In this document: piece after piece, positions 8,015-19,507 of the stretch
Position numbering within the stretch: the stretch's first letter is position 1
Layout of the letters: each line of letters opens with the position of its first letter
Assembly: GCA_011773355.1 (NCBI GenBank)
Contig: WVXT01000002.1
Span: 1,361 to 55,120, forward strand
Source of the DNA: a bacterium
GTDB taxonomy: Bacteria > UBA6262 > WVXT01
Direction of reading: 5' to 3'
Length of the DNA: 53,760 nucleotides
The notes under the pieces: model-generated
Database searches by the model: none
What the model was told of the DNA's origin: nothing
The model's input: the letters and a program-made list of their open reading frames with translations, nothing else
Program-made: the position numbers and the translations under genes

Positions 8015-8683
8015 CTAATCCTCGCTAATATAATCCTTCTTTAGCCCTTCCACCACTGCTTGTGCGCGGTTCTTCACCCCCAGTTTCCTATAGATATGGT
8101 TAAGGTGGTTTTTAACCGTCTTTTCACTCACGAAGAGTTTATTCGCAATCTCTTTATTAGTTTTCCCAGAAGCCACTAACTTCAGAACTCTTACCTCTCT
8201 CTTTGTTAAATGGACTTTTCTTGTACCCCTCAAAAAATCCGGCCTTCTTATACCCCTCAGTAGTTTATGCTCTATGGTGGGCGGGATGGAAACCCCCTCC
8301 CTGAATACGGAACGGATAGTCTGTAGCAATTCACCAGGAGGACTGGTCTTTACTACATAGCCAGAAGCGCCCGCCTGAAATGCGTCAGTAATGTGTGCCG
8401 TGTCCTCGTACATAGATAGCATAATAATATATACCTTTCGATATCTCCTCTTAATCTGGCGCGTAATCCTTATCCCGTTGGGACCGGGAAGGCTGATATC
8501 CATGAGAATCATATCGGGCTTCAACCTCCTCACCAATTCGAAGGTTTCCGCACCGTCCTTAGCTTCCCCCACTATTTTGACATCTTCTTCAAATTCCAGT
8601 ATTCTACGCAGACCTTCCCGGAAAAGTGCGTGGTCGTCTGCTATAACAATTTTAATGATTCCCTTAAGGTTAACTTTACCCAT
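8015..8683 (-). CDS. NarL/FixJ-family response regulator (cassette 3)
   Basis: A receiver domain (VIADDHALFREGL, ILMDISLPGPNG, YVVKT) is followed by a LuxR-type HTH with the canonical SEKTVKNHLNHIYRKLGVKN. The open frame extends to a TTG at 8695; the ATG at 8683 is preferred and begins one base after the kinase stop (TAAAATG), the same coupled layout as cassette 1. It ends at a strong terminator. Likely partner: the kinase at 8685-9779. Confidence 0.9.
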   Translation of the reverse strand: MGKVNLKGIIKIVIADDHALFREGLRRILEFEEDVKIVGEAKDGAETFELVRRLKPDMILMDISLPGPNGIRITRQIKRRYRKVYIIMLSMYEDTAHITDAFQAGASGYVVKTSPPGELLQTIRSVFREGVSIPPTIEHKLLRGIRRPDFLRGTRKVHLTKREVRVLKLVASGKTNKEIANKLFVSEKTVKNHLNHIYRKLGVKNRAQAVVEGLKKDYISED

Positions 8684-8684
8684 T

Positions 8685-9779
8685 TTACTTTTCAAGCGGG
8701 ATCTTTACCTCTATCTCCGTTCCTCGTCTTCTTGCCGTTTTGACAGTGAAGCTCCCTCCGAAAATTTCCGCCTGCCCTTCCATTCCTTTTAGTCCAAAAT
8801 GCTTGGGATATTTTTTCTCGTTTAGGGCCCTCTTTAGATTAAATCCTTTCCCGTCGTCTTTTATGATAACGTGAAGATTCCCGGCCTTATCGGTTCTCAC
8901 TCTTGCATGCACGTGTTTTGCCTTGGCGTGTTTCCTTATATTGTTCATTGCTTCACGGATAATTCGATAGGCACCTACCTGTATCTTTGTGGGAAGACTC
9001 ATCTCCAGTTTAATATCTAAGTCGCATACAATCCCCGTCTTTTTGCAAAACTCCTTGAAATACTGTCTCAGAACCGTAACAAAACCGACTCTGTGAAAAT
9101 TCGGGAGTTGCAATCCAAAAATGATATCCCGATTCGACTTAATGCTTGTTGTCAACATCTTTCTCAATTCCACCAGCTCTCCCCTGACCCTTTCCGGGTC
9201 TTTGTCCAAAACTCTCTCACAAAGCTCAATCTTCAAAAGGGCAGTTGCCAGGTCCTGAGAGCAAAAATCGTGAATCTCCCGTGCCAACCTATTCCTTTCT
9301 TCTGTAACTCCCACTCCCCTATACAAATCAACCAGTAATTTGGTTCTCTTAATTATTTCTTTCTCCAGCTCATTGGTGCGTTCTTTTAACTTGTCCTCTA
9401 ATCTTTTTCTCTCTGTAATATCGGAAATAATTGCGATCACTCCATTAAATTTCCCCTTTTCATCAAAACGAGGCACGGCACTAACCGCAAGGAACAATTG
9501 TTCGCCTTTCTTCTTCCTGAACTTCAGAGTATAACGCGAAGGATACCCCTTAACTCTCTTTTTGAACTCTTTTCTTATTTTATCCTTACTATTACCTCTG
9601 AGAAAGCGCGTAACGCTCTTGCCCAAAATTTCATTTTTACTATAACCTGTAATCTGACAAGCCCTGCGATTGACAAAGATGGGCACCATGTTTCTATTAA
9701 GAACGCACAAACCTTCTCCCACATTTTCAACCAAAATCCTATATCCCTTTAATTCTTGTAATTGATACTTCTTATCCAC
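8685..9779 (-). CDS. Soluble PAS sensor histidine kinase (cassette 3)
   Basis: The order is PAS (RILVENVGEGLCVLNRNMVPIF to ISDITERKRLEDKL), coiled coil, HisKA_3 (RLAREIHDFCSQDLAT) and HATPase_c (EAMNNIRKHAKA, KDDGKGFN, GLKGMEGQAEIFGGSF), with no membrane helix. The open frame begins at a TTG at 9803 without a ribosome site. The GTG at 9779 has GGGAG 8 nt upstream and is taken as the start (364 aa). A consensus sigma-70 promoter lies 75-103 nt upstream. With its regulator it forms the first-transcribed of three tandem paralogous cassettes. Confidence 0.88.
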   Translation of the reverse strand: MDKKYQLQELKGYRILVENVGEGLCVLNRNMVPIFVNRRACQITGYSKNEILGKSVTRFLRGNSKDKIRKEFKKRVKGYPSRYTLKFRKKKGEQLFLAVSAVPRFDEKGKFNGVIAIISDITERKRLEDKLKERTNELEKEIIKRTKLLVDLYRGVGVTEERNRLAREIHDFCSQDLATALLKIELCERVLDKDPERVRGELVELRKMLTTSIKSNRDIIFGLQLPNFHRVGFVTVLRQYFKEFCKKTGIVCDLDIKLEMSLPTKIQVGAYRIIREAMNNIRKHAKAKHVHARVRTDKAGNLHVIIKDDGKGFNLKRALNEKKYPKHFGLKGMEGQAEIFGGSFTVKTARRRGTEIEVKIPLEK

Positions 9780-9853
9780 GACTTTTTCTCCCGACAAATC
9801 CAAAATTTTGAAGGAGTGACCACTACATTAATTATTCTTCGTACCCAAAATTT

Positions 9854-9882
9854 ATGTTACCACAAGTAATTAATACTGTCAA
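9854..9882 (-). promoter_or_regulatory. Sigma-70-type promoter for kinase/regulator cassette 3
   Basis: On the minus strand TTGACA (9882-9877), a 17-nt spacer and TAACAT (9859-9854) are spaced like a housekeeping promoter. The start of transcription would fall near 9847, about 68 nt before the GTG of the kinase. Confidence 0.65.
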
Positions 9883-9889
9883 CCAGAAA

Positions 9890-9924
9890 TCGCTGTCTCT
9901 TATTTCTATTCATCGGGACAGCGA
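9890..9924 (-). terminator. Possible terminator after tRNA-Ser
   Basis: TCGCTGTC (9890-9897) and GACAGCGA (9917-9924) are perfect inverted repeats with a 19-nt loop. On the minus strand the stem is followed only by a weak T stretch (TTTCTGG), so terminator function after the tRNA-Ser unit is plausible but not certain. Confidence 0.4.
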
Positions 9925-9932
9925 CCCTTCCC

Positions 9933-9959
9933 GTGAATAATGCGGAAGGGGTGAGATTC
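9933..9959 (-). repeat. Copy of the tRNA-Ser 3' end plus flank
   Basis: These 27 nt match 10071-10097 at 26 of 27 positions. The second copy consists of the last 17 nt of the tRNA-Ser gene (T-arm 3' half, acceptor 3' strand, discriminator) and 10 nt beyond it. The two copies are 138 bp apart and bracket a pyrimidine-rich, hairpin-rich insert. This resembles the footprint of a small element that integrated at a tRNA 3' end. Confidence 0.7.
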
Positions 9960-10080
9960 TCCTCGTCGCTCTCCCTCTCCTCCCTCGCTCCTGCGGCGGC
10001 TCACTCGCTGCCGCTCATCCTTCGCTTATCCTCAGATGACTTCGGCGCTCGTTCGCTTCGAATCTCTCCTGTGAATCATG

Positions 10081-10167
10081 CGGAAGGGGTGAGATTCGAA
10101 CTCACGTTCCGATTACTCGGAAACTGGTTTTCAAGACCAGCGCCATCAACCGCTCGGCCACCCTTCC
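10081..10167 (-). tRNA. tRNA-Ser (anticodon UGA)
   Basis: The acceptor stem GGAAGGG (from 10167) pairs with CCCTTCC, with discriminator G at 10081. The D-arm starts TGGCCGAGCGG, and the anticodon stem CTGGT/ACCAG encloses CTTGAAA, giving anticodon UGA (codon UCA). A long variable arm (TTCCGAGTAATCGGAA) and T-loop GTTCGAATC are present. The long variable arm and G discriminator are tRNA-Ser hallmarks. CCA is not encoded. The 5' end begins only 2 nt after the stop of the preceding small gene and just downstream of serS, so it is probably processed from the serS transcript. Confidence 0.95.
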
Positions 10168-10169
10168 AC

Positions 10170-10490
10170 TTACTCCTTCTTCTCTTCCTCCGACGCTGAA
10201 GGTTTGAATCCTTTTCTTTCCCATCTGTTCTTCTTTTTTTGCCACCCGGTGATTCTCCAGTCTACGTGCCTTATATCAGGCAGGGCCAGTACTTCCCTCT
10301 CCACCTTCCTCAGTTGACTGGAGACTGCTAATTCATTGTGTCCGTCTACTTTACCTCCCGTAAATGAGATCTCTCCTTTGATACAAACTGTATCCTTTAC
10401 CGTATTAATCAAAAGTCTAGGCACGTCAACCCAGTTCCTGCTTAATATTATCTTCACTTTACTATTAACTTTCCATGCGTCTACGCCCAT
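10170..10490 (-). CDS. Small conserved-looking protein, BON-like, unknown function
   Basis: This 106-aa protein starts at ATG 10490, 2 nt after the serS stop. Beta strands (VKIILSRNWVDVPRLLINTVKDTVCIKGEISF) are followed by a helix and strand (QLRKVEREVLALPDIRHVDWRITGW). The pattern, strand with glycine turn then helix then a 'V-x-W' strand, recalls a BON-type fold, but the similarity is weak. The C-terminal 20 residues are Lys/Glu-rich. There is no signal peptide or membrane helix. It sits between serS and tRNA-Ser and is surely co-transcribed with serS. I cannot assign a function. Confidence 0.65.
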   Translation of the reverse strand: MGVDAWKVNSKVKIILSRNWVDVPRLLINTVKDTVCIKGEISFTGGKVDGHNELAVSSQLRKVEREVLALPDIRHVDWRITGWQKKKNRWERKGFKPSASEEEKKE

Positions 10491-10492
10491 CT

Positions 10493-11770
10493 TTAGTCCC
10501 TGTCAATAATCTCCAATCCGTTCATATAGGGCTGGAGAACTTTGGGAACAATTACTGTCCCTTCCTCAGTTTGATTATTCTCCAAAATGGCAGCAAAAGT
10601 TCTGCCAATGGCAAGCCCTGAGCCATTCAATGTATGGACATATTCCAGCGTTCCCTTTTTCTCCTTCTTATACTTAATATTTATTCTCCTCGCCTGAAAA
10701 TCCGTAAAGTTACCGCAAGAGGAGACTTCCCGCCACCTGTTTTCACCAGGCATCCACACTTCCAGGTCGTAAGTCTTGGCTGCTCCAAACCCTAAATCAC
10801 CTGTACACAAAGCCACCACTTTGTAAGGCATTTCCAATAATTCCAGGACCTTCTCAGCATCAGAGACCAGAGTCTCCAATTCCTCATAAGAATCTTCGGG
10901 TTTGGTGAACTTTACCAGTTCCACCTTGTTAAACTGGTGATTCCTGATCAGTCCTTTGGTGTCCTTTCCATAAGAACCGGCCTCTCTACGAAAACATGGC
11001 GTATAAGCCACATAATTTAAAGGCAAGTCTTTCTCCGTTAGAATTTGATTCTTATGCAGATTGGTCAGAGGCACTTCTCCGGTGGGAATCAAATAGAGGT
11101 CATCGTCTTTGCACTTGTAAAGCTCTATGGAAAACTTGGGCAACTGCCCTGTTCCCATCATGCTCTCACCACTTACCATAAAAGGCGGCAATACCTCCTT
11201 ATATCCTTTTTTAATATGTAGATCCAGCATGAAGTTAATCAGTGCCCTTTCCAACCTCGCTCCCTCTCCTCTAAGGAGAGCAAACCTGGTACCGGAAAGC
11301 CTGGAGGCGAGGGGGAAATCGAGGATTCCCAAACTCTCCCCCACCTCCCAATGTTCACGAGGCTCAAAATTGAACTTCTTTTTCCTGGGTTTTCCTTCTC
11401 TCACAACCTTATTATCCTTGGGTGTCTTTCCCACAGGCACAGATTCGTGGGGTAGATTAGGAATCATCAAAAGATGCTTTCTTGTAGTCTCCTGAAGTTC
11501 TTTTAATTTATTGTCTAACTCTCCTATACGCTCAGAAACTCTCTGCATCTCCCCAATCAACTCTTTAGCTTCCTTGCCTTCCCTTTTCAATTTTCCTATC
11601 TCTTCTGAAGCTTTATTCCTTCTATGTTTCAAATCTTCTACATCAACTAAAATTTTCCTCCGCTCACTATCTAACTGCAGAAGTTCATCGAGAGAATTCT
11701 TCTCTCCCCTGTCTTTTAAACCCTTCTTGACTCTTTTCATATTTTCCCTGATAAATTTCAAATCGAGCAT
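10493..11770 (-). CDS. serS: Seryl-tRNA synthetase
   Basis: The 425-aa class II enzyme charges tRNA-Ser with serine. An N-terminal antiparallel coiled coil (about residues 25-100) binds the long variable arm. Motif 2 ([24 protein letters not shown] region, about 250-275) and motif 3 ([17 protein letters not shown], about 387-403) are intact, and length is normal. The ATG at 11770 follows the rtcB stop by one base, with AAAGGA overlapping that stop. It is in the operon gyrA-archease-rtcB-serS, and a tRNA-Ser(UGA) gene lies just beyond the next small gene, so synthetase and substrate tRNA appear to share a transcript. Confidence 0.97.
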   Translation of the reverse strand: MLDLKFIRENMKRVKKGLKDRGEKNSLDELLQLDSERRKILVDVEDLKHRRNKASEEIGKLKREGKEAKELIGEMQRVSERIGELDNKLKELQETTRKHLLMIPNLPHESVPVGKTPKDNKVVREGKPRKKKFNFEPREHWEVGESLGILDFPLASRLSGTRFALLRGEGARLERALINFMLDLHIKKGYKEVLPPFMVSGESMMGTGQLPKFSIELYKCKDDDLYLIPTGEVPLTNLHKNQILTEKDLPLNYVAYTPCFRREAGSYGKDTKGLIRNHQFNKVELVKFTKPEDSYEELETLVSDAEKVLELLEMPYKVVALCTGDLGFGAAKTYDLEVWMPGENRWREVSSCGNFTDFQARRINIKYKKEKKGTLEYVHTLNGSGLAIGRTFAAILENNQTEEGTVIVPKVLQPYMNGLEIIDRD

Positions 11771-11771
11771 C

Positions 11772-13226
11772 TTATCCTTTAATCACCCCAATCGGTCTCA
11801 TTTTAGCTACTTTCTTGGAAATGCCTGCATTATGACAGACGTCCACTACTTCATCGACGTCCTTATAGGCTGCGGGCGCTTCCTCTGCCAATGTCTTGTA
11901 TCCCTTTGCCTGAATAACGATTCCTCTTTCTCCTAATTCCCTTTGTAACTCTTCGCCGCGAACCGTGTGCAAGGCTTTTGTTCTGGACATCACTCTCCCC
12001 GCGCCATGGCAGGTGCTTCCCCATGTCTCCTGCATAGCTCTCTGGGTACCTACCAGGACATACGAGTTAGAACCCATTGTCCCGGGAATAATAACCGGCT
12101 GTCCCACATCTTTATAATCTTCAGGCACGTCAGGATGTCCTGCAGGGAAAGCTCTGGTTGCACCCTTTCTATGAATACAGAGCGTCTTCTTCTTTCCCTC
12201 TACCGGGTGCTGTTCAATCTTTCCGATGTTGTGCGCTACATCGTATATGAGCACCATTCCCAGGTCTTTGGGACTCATCTTGAGAACCCTTTCGAAAGTC
12301 TCTCTTGTCCAGTGCATTATGCACTGCCTGTTTGCCCAGGCATAATTGGCTGCACACCTCATTGCTTTCAGATAGTTTTGACCTTCCTCTGACTTTACTG
12401 GCGCGCAGGCTAATTGTCGGTCGGGGAGACTGATGTTATATTTTCTCACAGCATTGCCCATCACTCTCAAGTAATCGTCACAAATCTGATAACCCAGCCC
12501 TCTGGAGCCGGTATGAATCATTACCGTAATCTGCCCGGGAAATATATCAAAAACCCTAGTTACTTCTTCGTCATATATCTCTTCTACAATCTGAATCTCC
12601 AGAAAATGGTTTCCTGCTCCCAACGTGCCCAGTTGCGGCCTTCCTCTTTCCAAAGCTCTATGGCCCACCTTGGTAGCATCAGCACCCTCCATTGAGCCCC
12701 TCTCCTCAGTATGTAGTCCATCTTCGGGAAGCCCATAACCCCTCTTTATTGCCCATTGGCTACCCCTCTCCAGAACTTCCATCACCTCCTGGGATGAGAT
12801 CTTTATTCTTCCCTTAGAACCGACTCCTGAAGGAATGGCCAAAAACAATGCGGAGATTAAATCCTTAAGTCTGGGACGAACTTCCTTTTCCTTCAAATTG
12901 GTCCTGAGAAGCCGAACGCCACAATTGACATCATATCCAATTCCCCCGGGGGAGATTACACCCCCGGCTTCAATATCCACAGCTGCCACTCCGCCAATAG
13001 GAAAACCATAGCCCCAGTGTATGTCGGGCATAGCCATAGATTTGCCCACAATCCCCGGAAGATAGGCTACATTGGCTACCTGAACAGGAGTTCTATCCAT
13101 CTTGATGTGCTGGAGCATCCTTTCATTGGCATATATCAATCCAGGCACCCTCATCCCTTCTCTCTTGGGAATTAGCCACCTGTAGTCATCTATCTTCTTA
13201 AATGTCCCTTTCCACTCTTCTACCAT
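11772..13226 (-). CDS. rtcB: RNA-splicing ligase RtcB
   Basis: The 484-aa enzyme is a GTP- and Mn-dependent ligase joining 2',3'-cyclic-phosphate (or 3'-phosphate) and 5'-OH RNA ends. Metal and GMP ligands are visible: [12 protein letters not shown] with D99 and C102, [31 protein letters not shown], and CHGAGR holding the His that becomes guanylylated in the family. Length is normal. It lies directly downstream of archease, the RtcB activator, and upstream of serS. The pair points to an archease-dependent RtcB used for RNA repair or tRNA processing; no intron-containing tRNA is visible here. Confidence 0.96.
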   Translation of the reverse strand: MVEEWKGTFKKIDDYRWLIPKREGMRVPGLIYANERMLQHIKMDRTPVQVANVAYLPGIVGKSMAMPDIHWGYGFPIGGVAAVDIEAGGVISPGGIGYDVNCGVRLLRTNLKEKEVRPRLKDLISALFLAIPSGVGSKGRIKISSQEVMEVLERGSQWAIKRGYGLPEDGLHTEERGSMEGADATKVGHRALERGRPQLGTLGAGNHFLEIQIVEEIYDEEVTRVFDIFPGQITVMIHTGSRGLGYQICDDYLRVMGNAVRKYNISLPDRQLACAPVKSEEGQNYLKAMRCAANYAWANRQCIMHWTRETFERVLKMSPKDLGMVLIYDVAHNIGKIEQHPVEGKKKTLCIHRKGATRAFPAGHPDVPEDYKDVGQPVIIPGTMGSNSYVLVGTQRAMQETWGSTCHGAGRVMSRTKALHTVRGEELQRELGERGIVIQAKGYKTLAEEAPAAYKDVDEVVDVCHNAGISKKVAKMRPIGVIKG

Positions 13227-13238
13227 AATCTTGCCTTC

Positions 13239-13664
13239 CTAAATATCGAATATTATCTCTGCCTGCAAAACTCCTTCAGGGAGAGTAGAATTTGAAATTT
13301 TCAACCGGTGGTAGGTAGCAGCCTTAAACTCTGTCTCAATCTTATGTCTGTCAATATCGAATCCTTCTCCGAATATCTTTGCCTTAAGATGCCTGTCATC
13401 TATCTCGGAGACCTCAAATTTGGAAAAGAGCATGGTCTTGGAAGCGGAAAGATAGATTATCTCGTTCAGCCAGGAGACCAAGAGCTCTTCTCTATTCTCT
13501 GCCTCCAGTGAGATATCCTGTGACTCCTTGGGATTTACCTTCTCTAAATCTGTCATCGAACTTGCCATCCCGTAGGCTGCGTTGGTAAATAGCTCACCCA
13601 TATCTTTGCCATACGCTTTAATCCCCATATCTGCGGTATGCTCTATTAATTCAAACCTTTTCAC
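13239..13664 (-). CDS. Archease, RtcB activator
   Basis: The 141-aa protein has the archease signature: [23 protein letters not shown] at the N-terminus with the metal-binding Asp of [21 protein letters not shown] in the middle, and [10 protein letters not shown] near the C-terminus. The family speeds guanylylation and turnover of RtcB. The start is a GTG at 13664 whose GTGA overlaps the gyrA stop, with GAGGAG upstream, so it is translationally coupled to gyrA. The spacer to rtcB is 12 nt. Position between gyrase and its ligase partner is tight and suggests one transcript. Confidence 0.93.
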   Translation of the reverse strand: MKRFELIEHTADMGIKAYGKDMGELFTNAAYGMASSMTDLEKVNPKESQDISLEAENREELLVSWLNEIIYLSASKTMLFSKFEVSEIDDRHLKAKIFGEGFDIDRHKIETEFKAATYHRLKISNSTLPEGVLQAEIIFDI

Positions 13665-16105
13665 TCTTTCTCCTCGTTCTCTTTGACTACACTGGCAATA
13701 GCCACCAGTCTGTCCCCTTCCTCCAGTCTGATTAGCCTTACGCCTTTGGTACTCCTGCCTATTAGTCGAATACCCTTTACGCGTTGACGGATAAATAGAC
13801 CACGCGAGGTAACTAACACTACATCGTCCCCATCAGTGACACTTTTTATTCCCACTACCTCGCCATTTCTTTGGTTAGTTACTATGTTAATTACGCCCTT
13901 GCCTCCTCGTGCCTGTAGTCTGTATTTCTCTACATGTGTCCTCTTTCCATAACCTTTGGATGTGGCGGTAAGGAGTGTATCGCCTTCTTTCACTATCTCC
14001 ATACCCACTACTTCATCCCCTTTTGCCAGCCTTATGCCTCTTACTCCCTGTGCTGCGCGACCAATAGAACGTATTTCCTCTTCAGCAAAACGGATGGCCT
14101 TCCCTTTTCTGGTGCCCACAATTGCTTCTTCTTTGCCCGTAGTAAGCTTTACATCGATGAGATTATCCTTCTTCCCCAGTTTTATGGCTATAATACCACC
14201 TCTCCTGGGATTCGAATATTCCCTCAAGGAGGTCATCTTTACCACTCCATTGCAAGTTGCCATCAAAAGATGCTTCTCTTCCTCTTTGGCGAAGTCTCTT
14301 ACGGCTACCATTGCCGTAATCGATTCTCCAATAGAAGACAGCCTGACCAGATTTACAATGGCCTTCCCTTTGGCAGTTCGACTCGCCTCGGGAATCTCAT
14401 AGACTTTCAGCCAGTAGACTTTACCCAGATTGGTAAAGAATAGCATGTAGCTGTGAGTGGTGGTGATAAATATGTTCTCTATGAAATCTTCTTCCCTGGT
14501 CACCATGCCTGTAATTCCCCGGCCTCCCCTTCTCTGGGCACGATATGTGGAGACAGGGAGCCTTTTGACATAGCCCGCGTGAGAGATAGTGACCACTACA
14601 TCCTCTTCGGGAATCAGATCCTCTATATCCATTTCTATGGCTTGAGCTTTAATCTCCGTTCTACGTTTTTCTCCATATTTTTCCTTCACACTTATCAATT
14701 CTTTCCTGATAATCTCCAGCACCTTTTGGGGAGTAGCAAGAATCGCTTTGAATTGTTCTATATTCTTAATCAATTCTACATACTCTTCCAATAGCTTATC
14801 CCGTTCTAAGCCTGTTAATTGGTGCAATCTCATATCCAGAATCGCCTGGGCTTGTGCTTTGGTGAATTTGAAATTTTCCATTAAGGACTCTTTCGCCTTA
14901 TCCGCATCTTTCGATTTTTCTATAATACTAATTACTTTATTTATATTTTCCACCGCCTTCTTTAACCCTTCCAGAATGTGCGCTCGCTGTTCAGCCTTCT
15001 CCAATTCAAACTGCGTGCGCCGGGTAACAATCTCCTTTCGGTATTCGAGATAATGGGTGAGCATTTCCTTGAGATTCAGTATTCGGGGGACATTGTTTAC
15101 CAGGGCAAGCATAATTACCCCAAAAGTAGTCTCCATCTGCGTGTGATTGAATAACTGGTTAAGCACAATCTGCGAGTTTGCCTCCCGTTTCAATTCGATA
15201 ACTATGCGCATTCCCTTGCGGTCAGATTCGTCGCGCAGGTTACTGATACTTTCTATCTTCTTATCCCTTACCAGATTGGCTATTGTCTCCAGAAGTTGCG
15301 CTTTATTTACCTGATAGGGGAGCTCGTTGACCACTATGGCTTGCCTGCCACTTCCAATCTCTTCAATATCAACATCGGCTCTCAACTTAATCGAACCCCG
15401 GCCGGTGCGGTAGGCATTCTTTACCCCTTTCTTCCCGAATATTATCCCACCAGTAGGGAAATCGGGCCCTTTGATTACTTTCATTAATTCTGTAATTTCA
15501 ACATCGGGATTTTCTATAACCATTACTATTCCATTAGCGACCTCTTCCAGGTTATGGGGCGGTATATTGGTGGCCATTCCCACAGCAATACCTGAAGAAC
15601 CATTGACCAGAAGGTTGGGAAGCCGGGCAGGCAGAACCACAGGCTCTTGTAAAGACTCATCAAAATTGGGAGCAAAATCGACTGTGTTCTTGTTAATATC
15701 GGTAAGCATTTCTGAAGCAATGTTTGCCAGCCTTACTTCCGTGTAGCGCATCGCAGCCGCTGTATCGCCATCAACGCTGCCGAAATTACCCTGCCCATCA
15801 ATAAGCGGATACCTTAAGGAGAAATCCTGAACCATTCTCACCATAGCATCATATACAGCCATATCTCCGTGGGGATGGTACTTCCCCAGCACTTCACCCA
15901 CCACCCGGGCACTCTTTTTATAAGGCTTATTGGCAGCTAAACCGAGCTCCTGCATGGCGTAGAGAATACGCCGGTGAACTGGTTTCAAACCATCCCTTAC
16001 ATCGGGAAGAGCTCTACCCACAATTACGCTCATCGCATAGTCTATATACGAGTCTTTCATCTCATCTTCTATGGTTCGCGGTCTAATTTTCTCAGAACCT
16101 TCCAT
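13661..16105 (-). CDS. gyrA: DNA gyrase subunit A
   Basis: The 814-aa protein contains the breakage-reunion domain with catalytic Y121 (AAAMRYTE) and a C-terminal beta-pinwheel with the GyrA box QRRGGRG, which marks it as gyrase rather than topoisomerase IV. The quinolone-determining segment reads [10 protein letters not shown]; the usual Ser/Thr/Ala position (E. coli S83) is Met (M82), while the acidic D87 equivalent is kept. ATG at 16105 with AAGGAG upstream. It follows gyrB after a strong terminator-like hairpin, so gyrA may have its own promoter or depend on read-through. It is coupled to archease downstream. Confidence 0.97.
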   Translation of the reverse strand: MEGSEKIRPRTIEDEMKDSYIDYAMSVIVGRALPDVRDGLKPVHRRILYAMQELGLAANKPYKKSARVVGEVLGKYHPHGDMAVYDAMVRMVQDFSLRYPLIDGQGNFGSVDGDTAAAMRYTEVRLANIASEMLTDINKNTVDFAPNFDESLQEPVVLPARLPNLLVNGSSGIAVGMATNIPPHNLEEVANGIVMVIENPDVEITELMKVIKGPDFPTGGIIFGKKGVKNAYRTGRGSIKLRADVDIEEIGSGRQAIVVNELPYQVNKAQLLETIANLVRDKKIESISNLRDESDRKGMRIVIELKREANSQIVLNQLFNHTQMETTFGVIMLALVNNVPRILNLKEMLTHYLEYRKEIVTRRTQFELEKAEQRAHILEGLKKAVENINKVISIIEKSKDADKAKESLMENFKFTKAQAQAILDMRLHQLTGLERDKLLEEYVELIKNIEQFKAILATPQKVLEIIRKELISVKEKYGEKRRTEIKAQAIEMDIEDLIPEEDVVVTISHAGYVKRLPVSTYRAQRRGGRGITGMVTREEDFIENIFITTTHSYMLFFTNLGKVYWLKVYEIPEASRTAKGKAIVNLVRLSSIGESITAMVAVRDFAKEEEKHLLMATCNGVVKMTSLREYSNPRRGGIIAIKLGKKDNLIDVKLTTGKEEAIVGTRKGKAIRFAEEEIRSIGRAAQGVRGIRLAKGDEVVGMEIVKEGDTLLTATSKGYGKRTHVEKYRLQARGGKGVINIVTNQRNGEVVGIKSVTDGDDVVLVTSRGLFIRQRVKGIRLIGRSTKGVRLIRLEEGDRLVAIASVVKENEEKE

Positions 16106-16146
16106 AATCTCTCCTTTAGTCTCTCTTCCTTATCTTTCTTTTAGGT

Positions 16147-16198
16147 AAAAAAAGTTCGGCTTGAGAAAACAGTAACATCTTTAGTGCACAAACCGAAC
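16147..16198 (-). terminator. Intrinsic terminator between gyrB and gyrA
   Basis: On the minus strand GTTCGGTTTG (16198-16189) pairs with CAAGCCGAAC (16163-16154), 10 bp with one G-U, and is followed by seven T. The long loop may hold further structure. It lies 18 nt after the gyrB stop and would uncouple, or attenuate into, gyrA. Confidence 0.8.
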
Positions 16199-16215
16199 CT
16201 CTCTATTTCTTTCCA

Positions 16216-18865
<2,650 letters not shown>

Positions 18866-18910
18866 AAAAAATAGATTTTACCAAGGACAAATTGTCATTT
18901 TTTCCAATTT

Positions 18911-18939
18911 ATTTTACCTTTTTTAGCGCTACTTGTCAA
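18911..18939 (-). promoter_or_regulatory. Promoter of the remB-gyrB operon
   Basis: On the minus strand TTGACA (18939-18934), a 17-nt spacer and TAAAAT (18916-18911) give a near-consensus sigma-70 promoter. Just past the predicted start lies the small palindrome GACAAATTGTC (18886-18896), a possible operator. Confidence 0.8.
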
Positions 18940-18979
18940 GAGAAAATCCCCCTATTCTGCTCTTAGCATGATCAAAAAG

Positions 18980-19018
18980 TGAAAAAAAGAAAACCCTCCA
19001 ACATAATTGTCAGAGGGT
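18980..19018 (-). terminator. Intrinsic terminator after the single-receiver gene
   Basis: On the minus strand ACCCTC (19018-19013) pairs with GAGGGT (18998-18993), followed by TTTCTTTTTTTC. It lies 31 nt past the stop of the 19049-19459 gene and isolates the signalling cluster from remB-gyrB. Confidence 0.75.
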
Positions 19019-19048
19019 CACATAAAATTCTCAACTACGGGCAAAGAG

Positions 19049-19459
19049 TCAGTTCCTCTCGCCTCCAGAAATGGGCGATCTTCCATAGCCCCTTAACACT
19101 GCTTCCACCCTTGCCGTTAACTCATCAGGGTCAAAAGGCTTGGTAATATAATCATCTGCCCCTATATTTAGTCCTGCAATTCTGTCTTTAACTCCACACT
19201 TAATACTCAATATTATGACGGGAATTATACTGGTATGGTCGCCGGTCTTCAAAATCTTGCACGTATCATAACCGTCCATACCGGGAAGTATTATGTCCAG
19301 AATGATCAAGTCCGGCCGCAATTTAGGCACTTCCCCCAGTGCCTGTTCCCCGCTCTCCGCCGCGTAGACCCTATAGTTTTCTGCTTCCAGAATACTCTTA
19401 ACCAAATTTGTAAGGTCTGGATCGTCGTCCACGATTAAGATTTTTGCTTTCACAGTCAT
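19049..19459 (-). CDS. Single-domain response regulator (CheY/Spo0F-like)
   Basis: This is a lone receiver (136 aa): acidic pocket VDDDPD, phosphoacceptor D55 (LIILDIILPG) and Lys in YITKPF, all intact. No output domain follows; the C-terminal tail is short (GRSPISGGERN). The ATG at 19459 lies only 2 nt after GGAG, so the GTG two codons later (19453) may be the real start. It has its own regulatory region with four 11-bp-spaced Pho-box-like repeats before a TATAAT box, and ends at a terminator, so it is likely transcribed separately from the PhoB-like gene upstream. Confidence 0.9.
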   Translation of the reverse strand: MTVKAKILIVDDDPDLTNLVKSILEAENYRVYAAESGEQALGEVPKLRPDLIILDIILPGMDGYDTCKILKTGDHTSIIPVIILSIKCGVKDRIAGLNIGADDYITKPFDPDELTARVEAVLRGYGRSPISGGERN

Positions 19460-19507
19460 TTCTCCACATCATCGGAAATAAATAGATTTTTCCTTTTCCC
19501 GTTATTA

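Noticed and set aside
11640-11800. Possible T-box leader before serS
   Set aside because: serS follows rtcB by one base inside an operon; there is no room for a leader.
18878-18898. Tiny upstream frame on the minus strand (MTICPW) in the remB leader, after GGAAA
   Set aside because: Six codons in an AT-rich leader occur by chance; nothing suggests attenuation.
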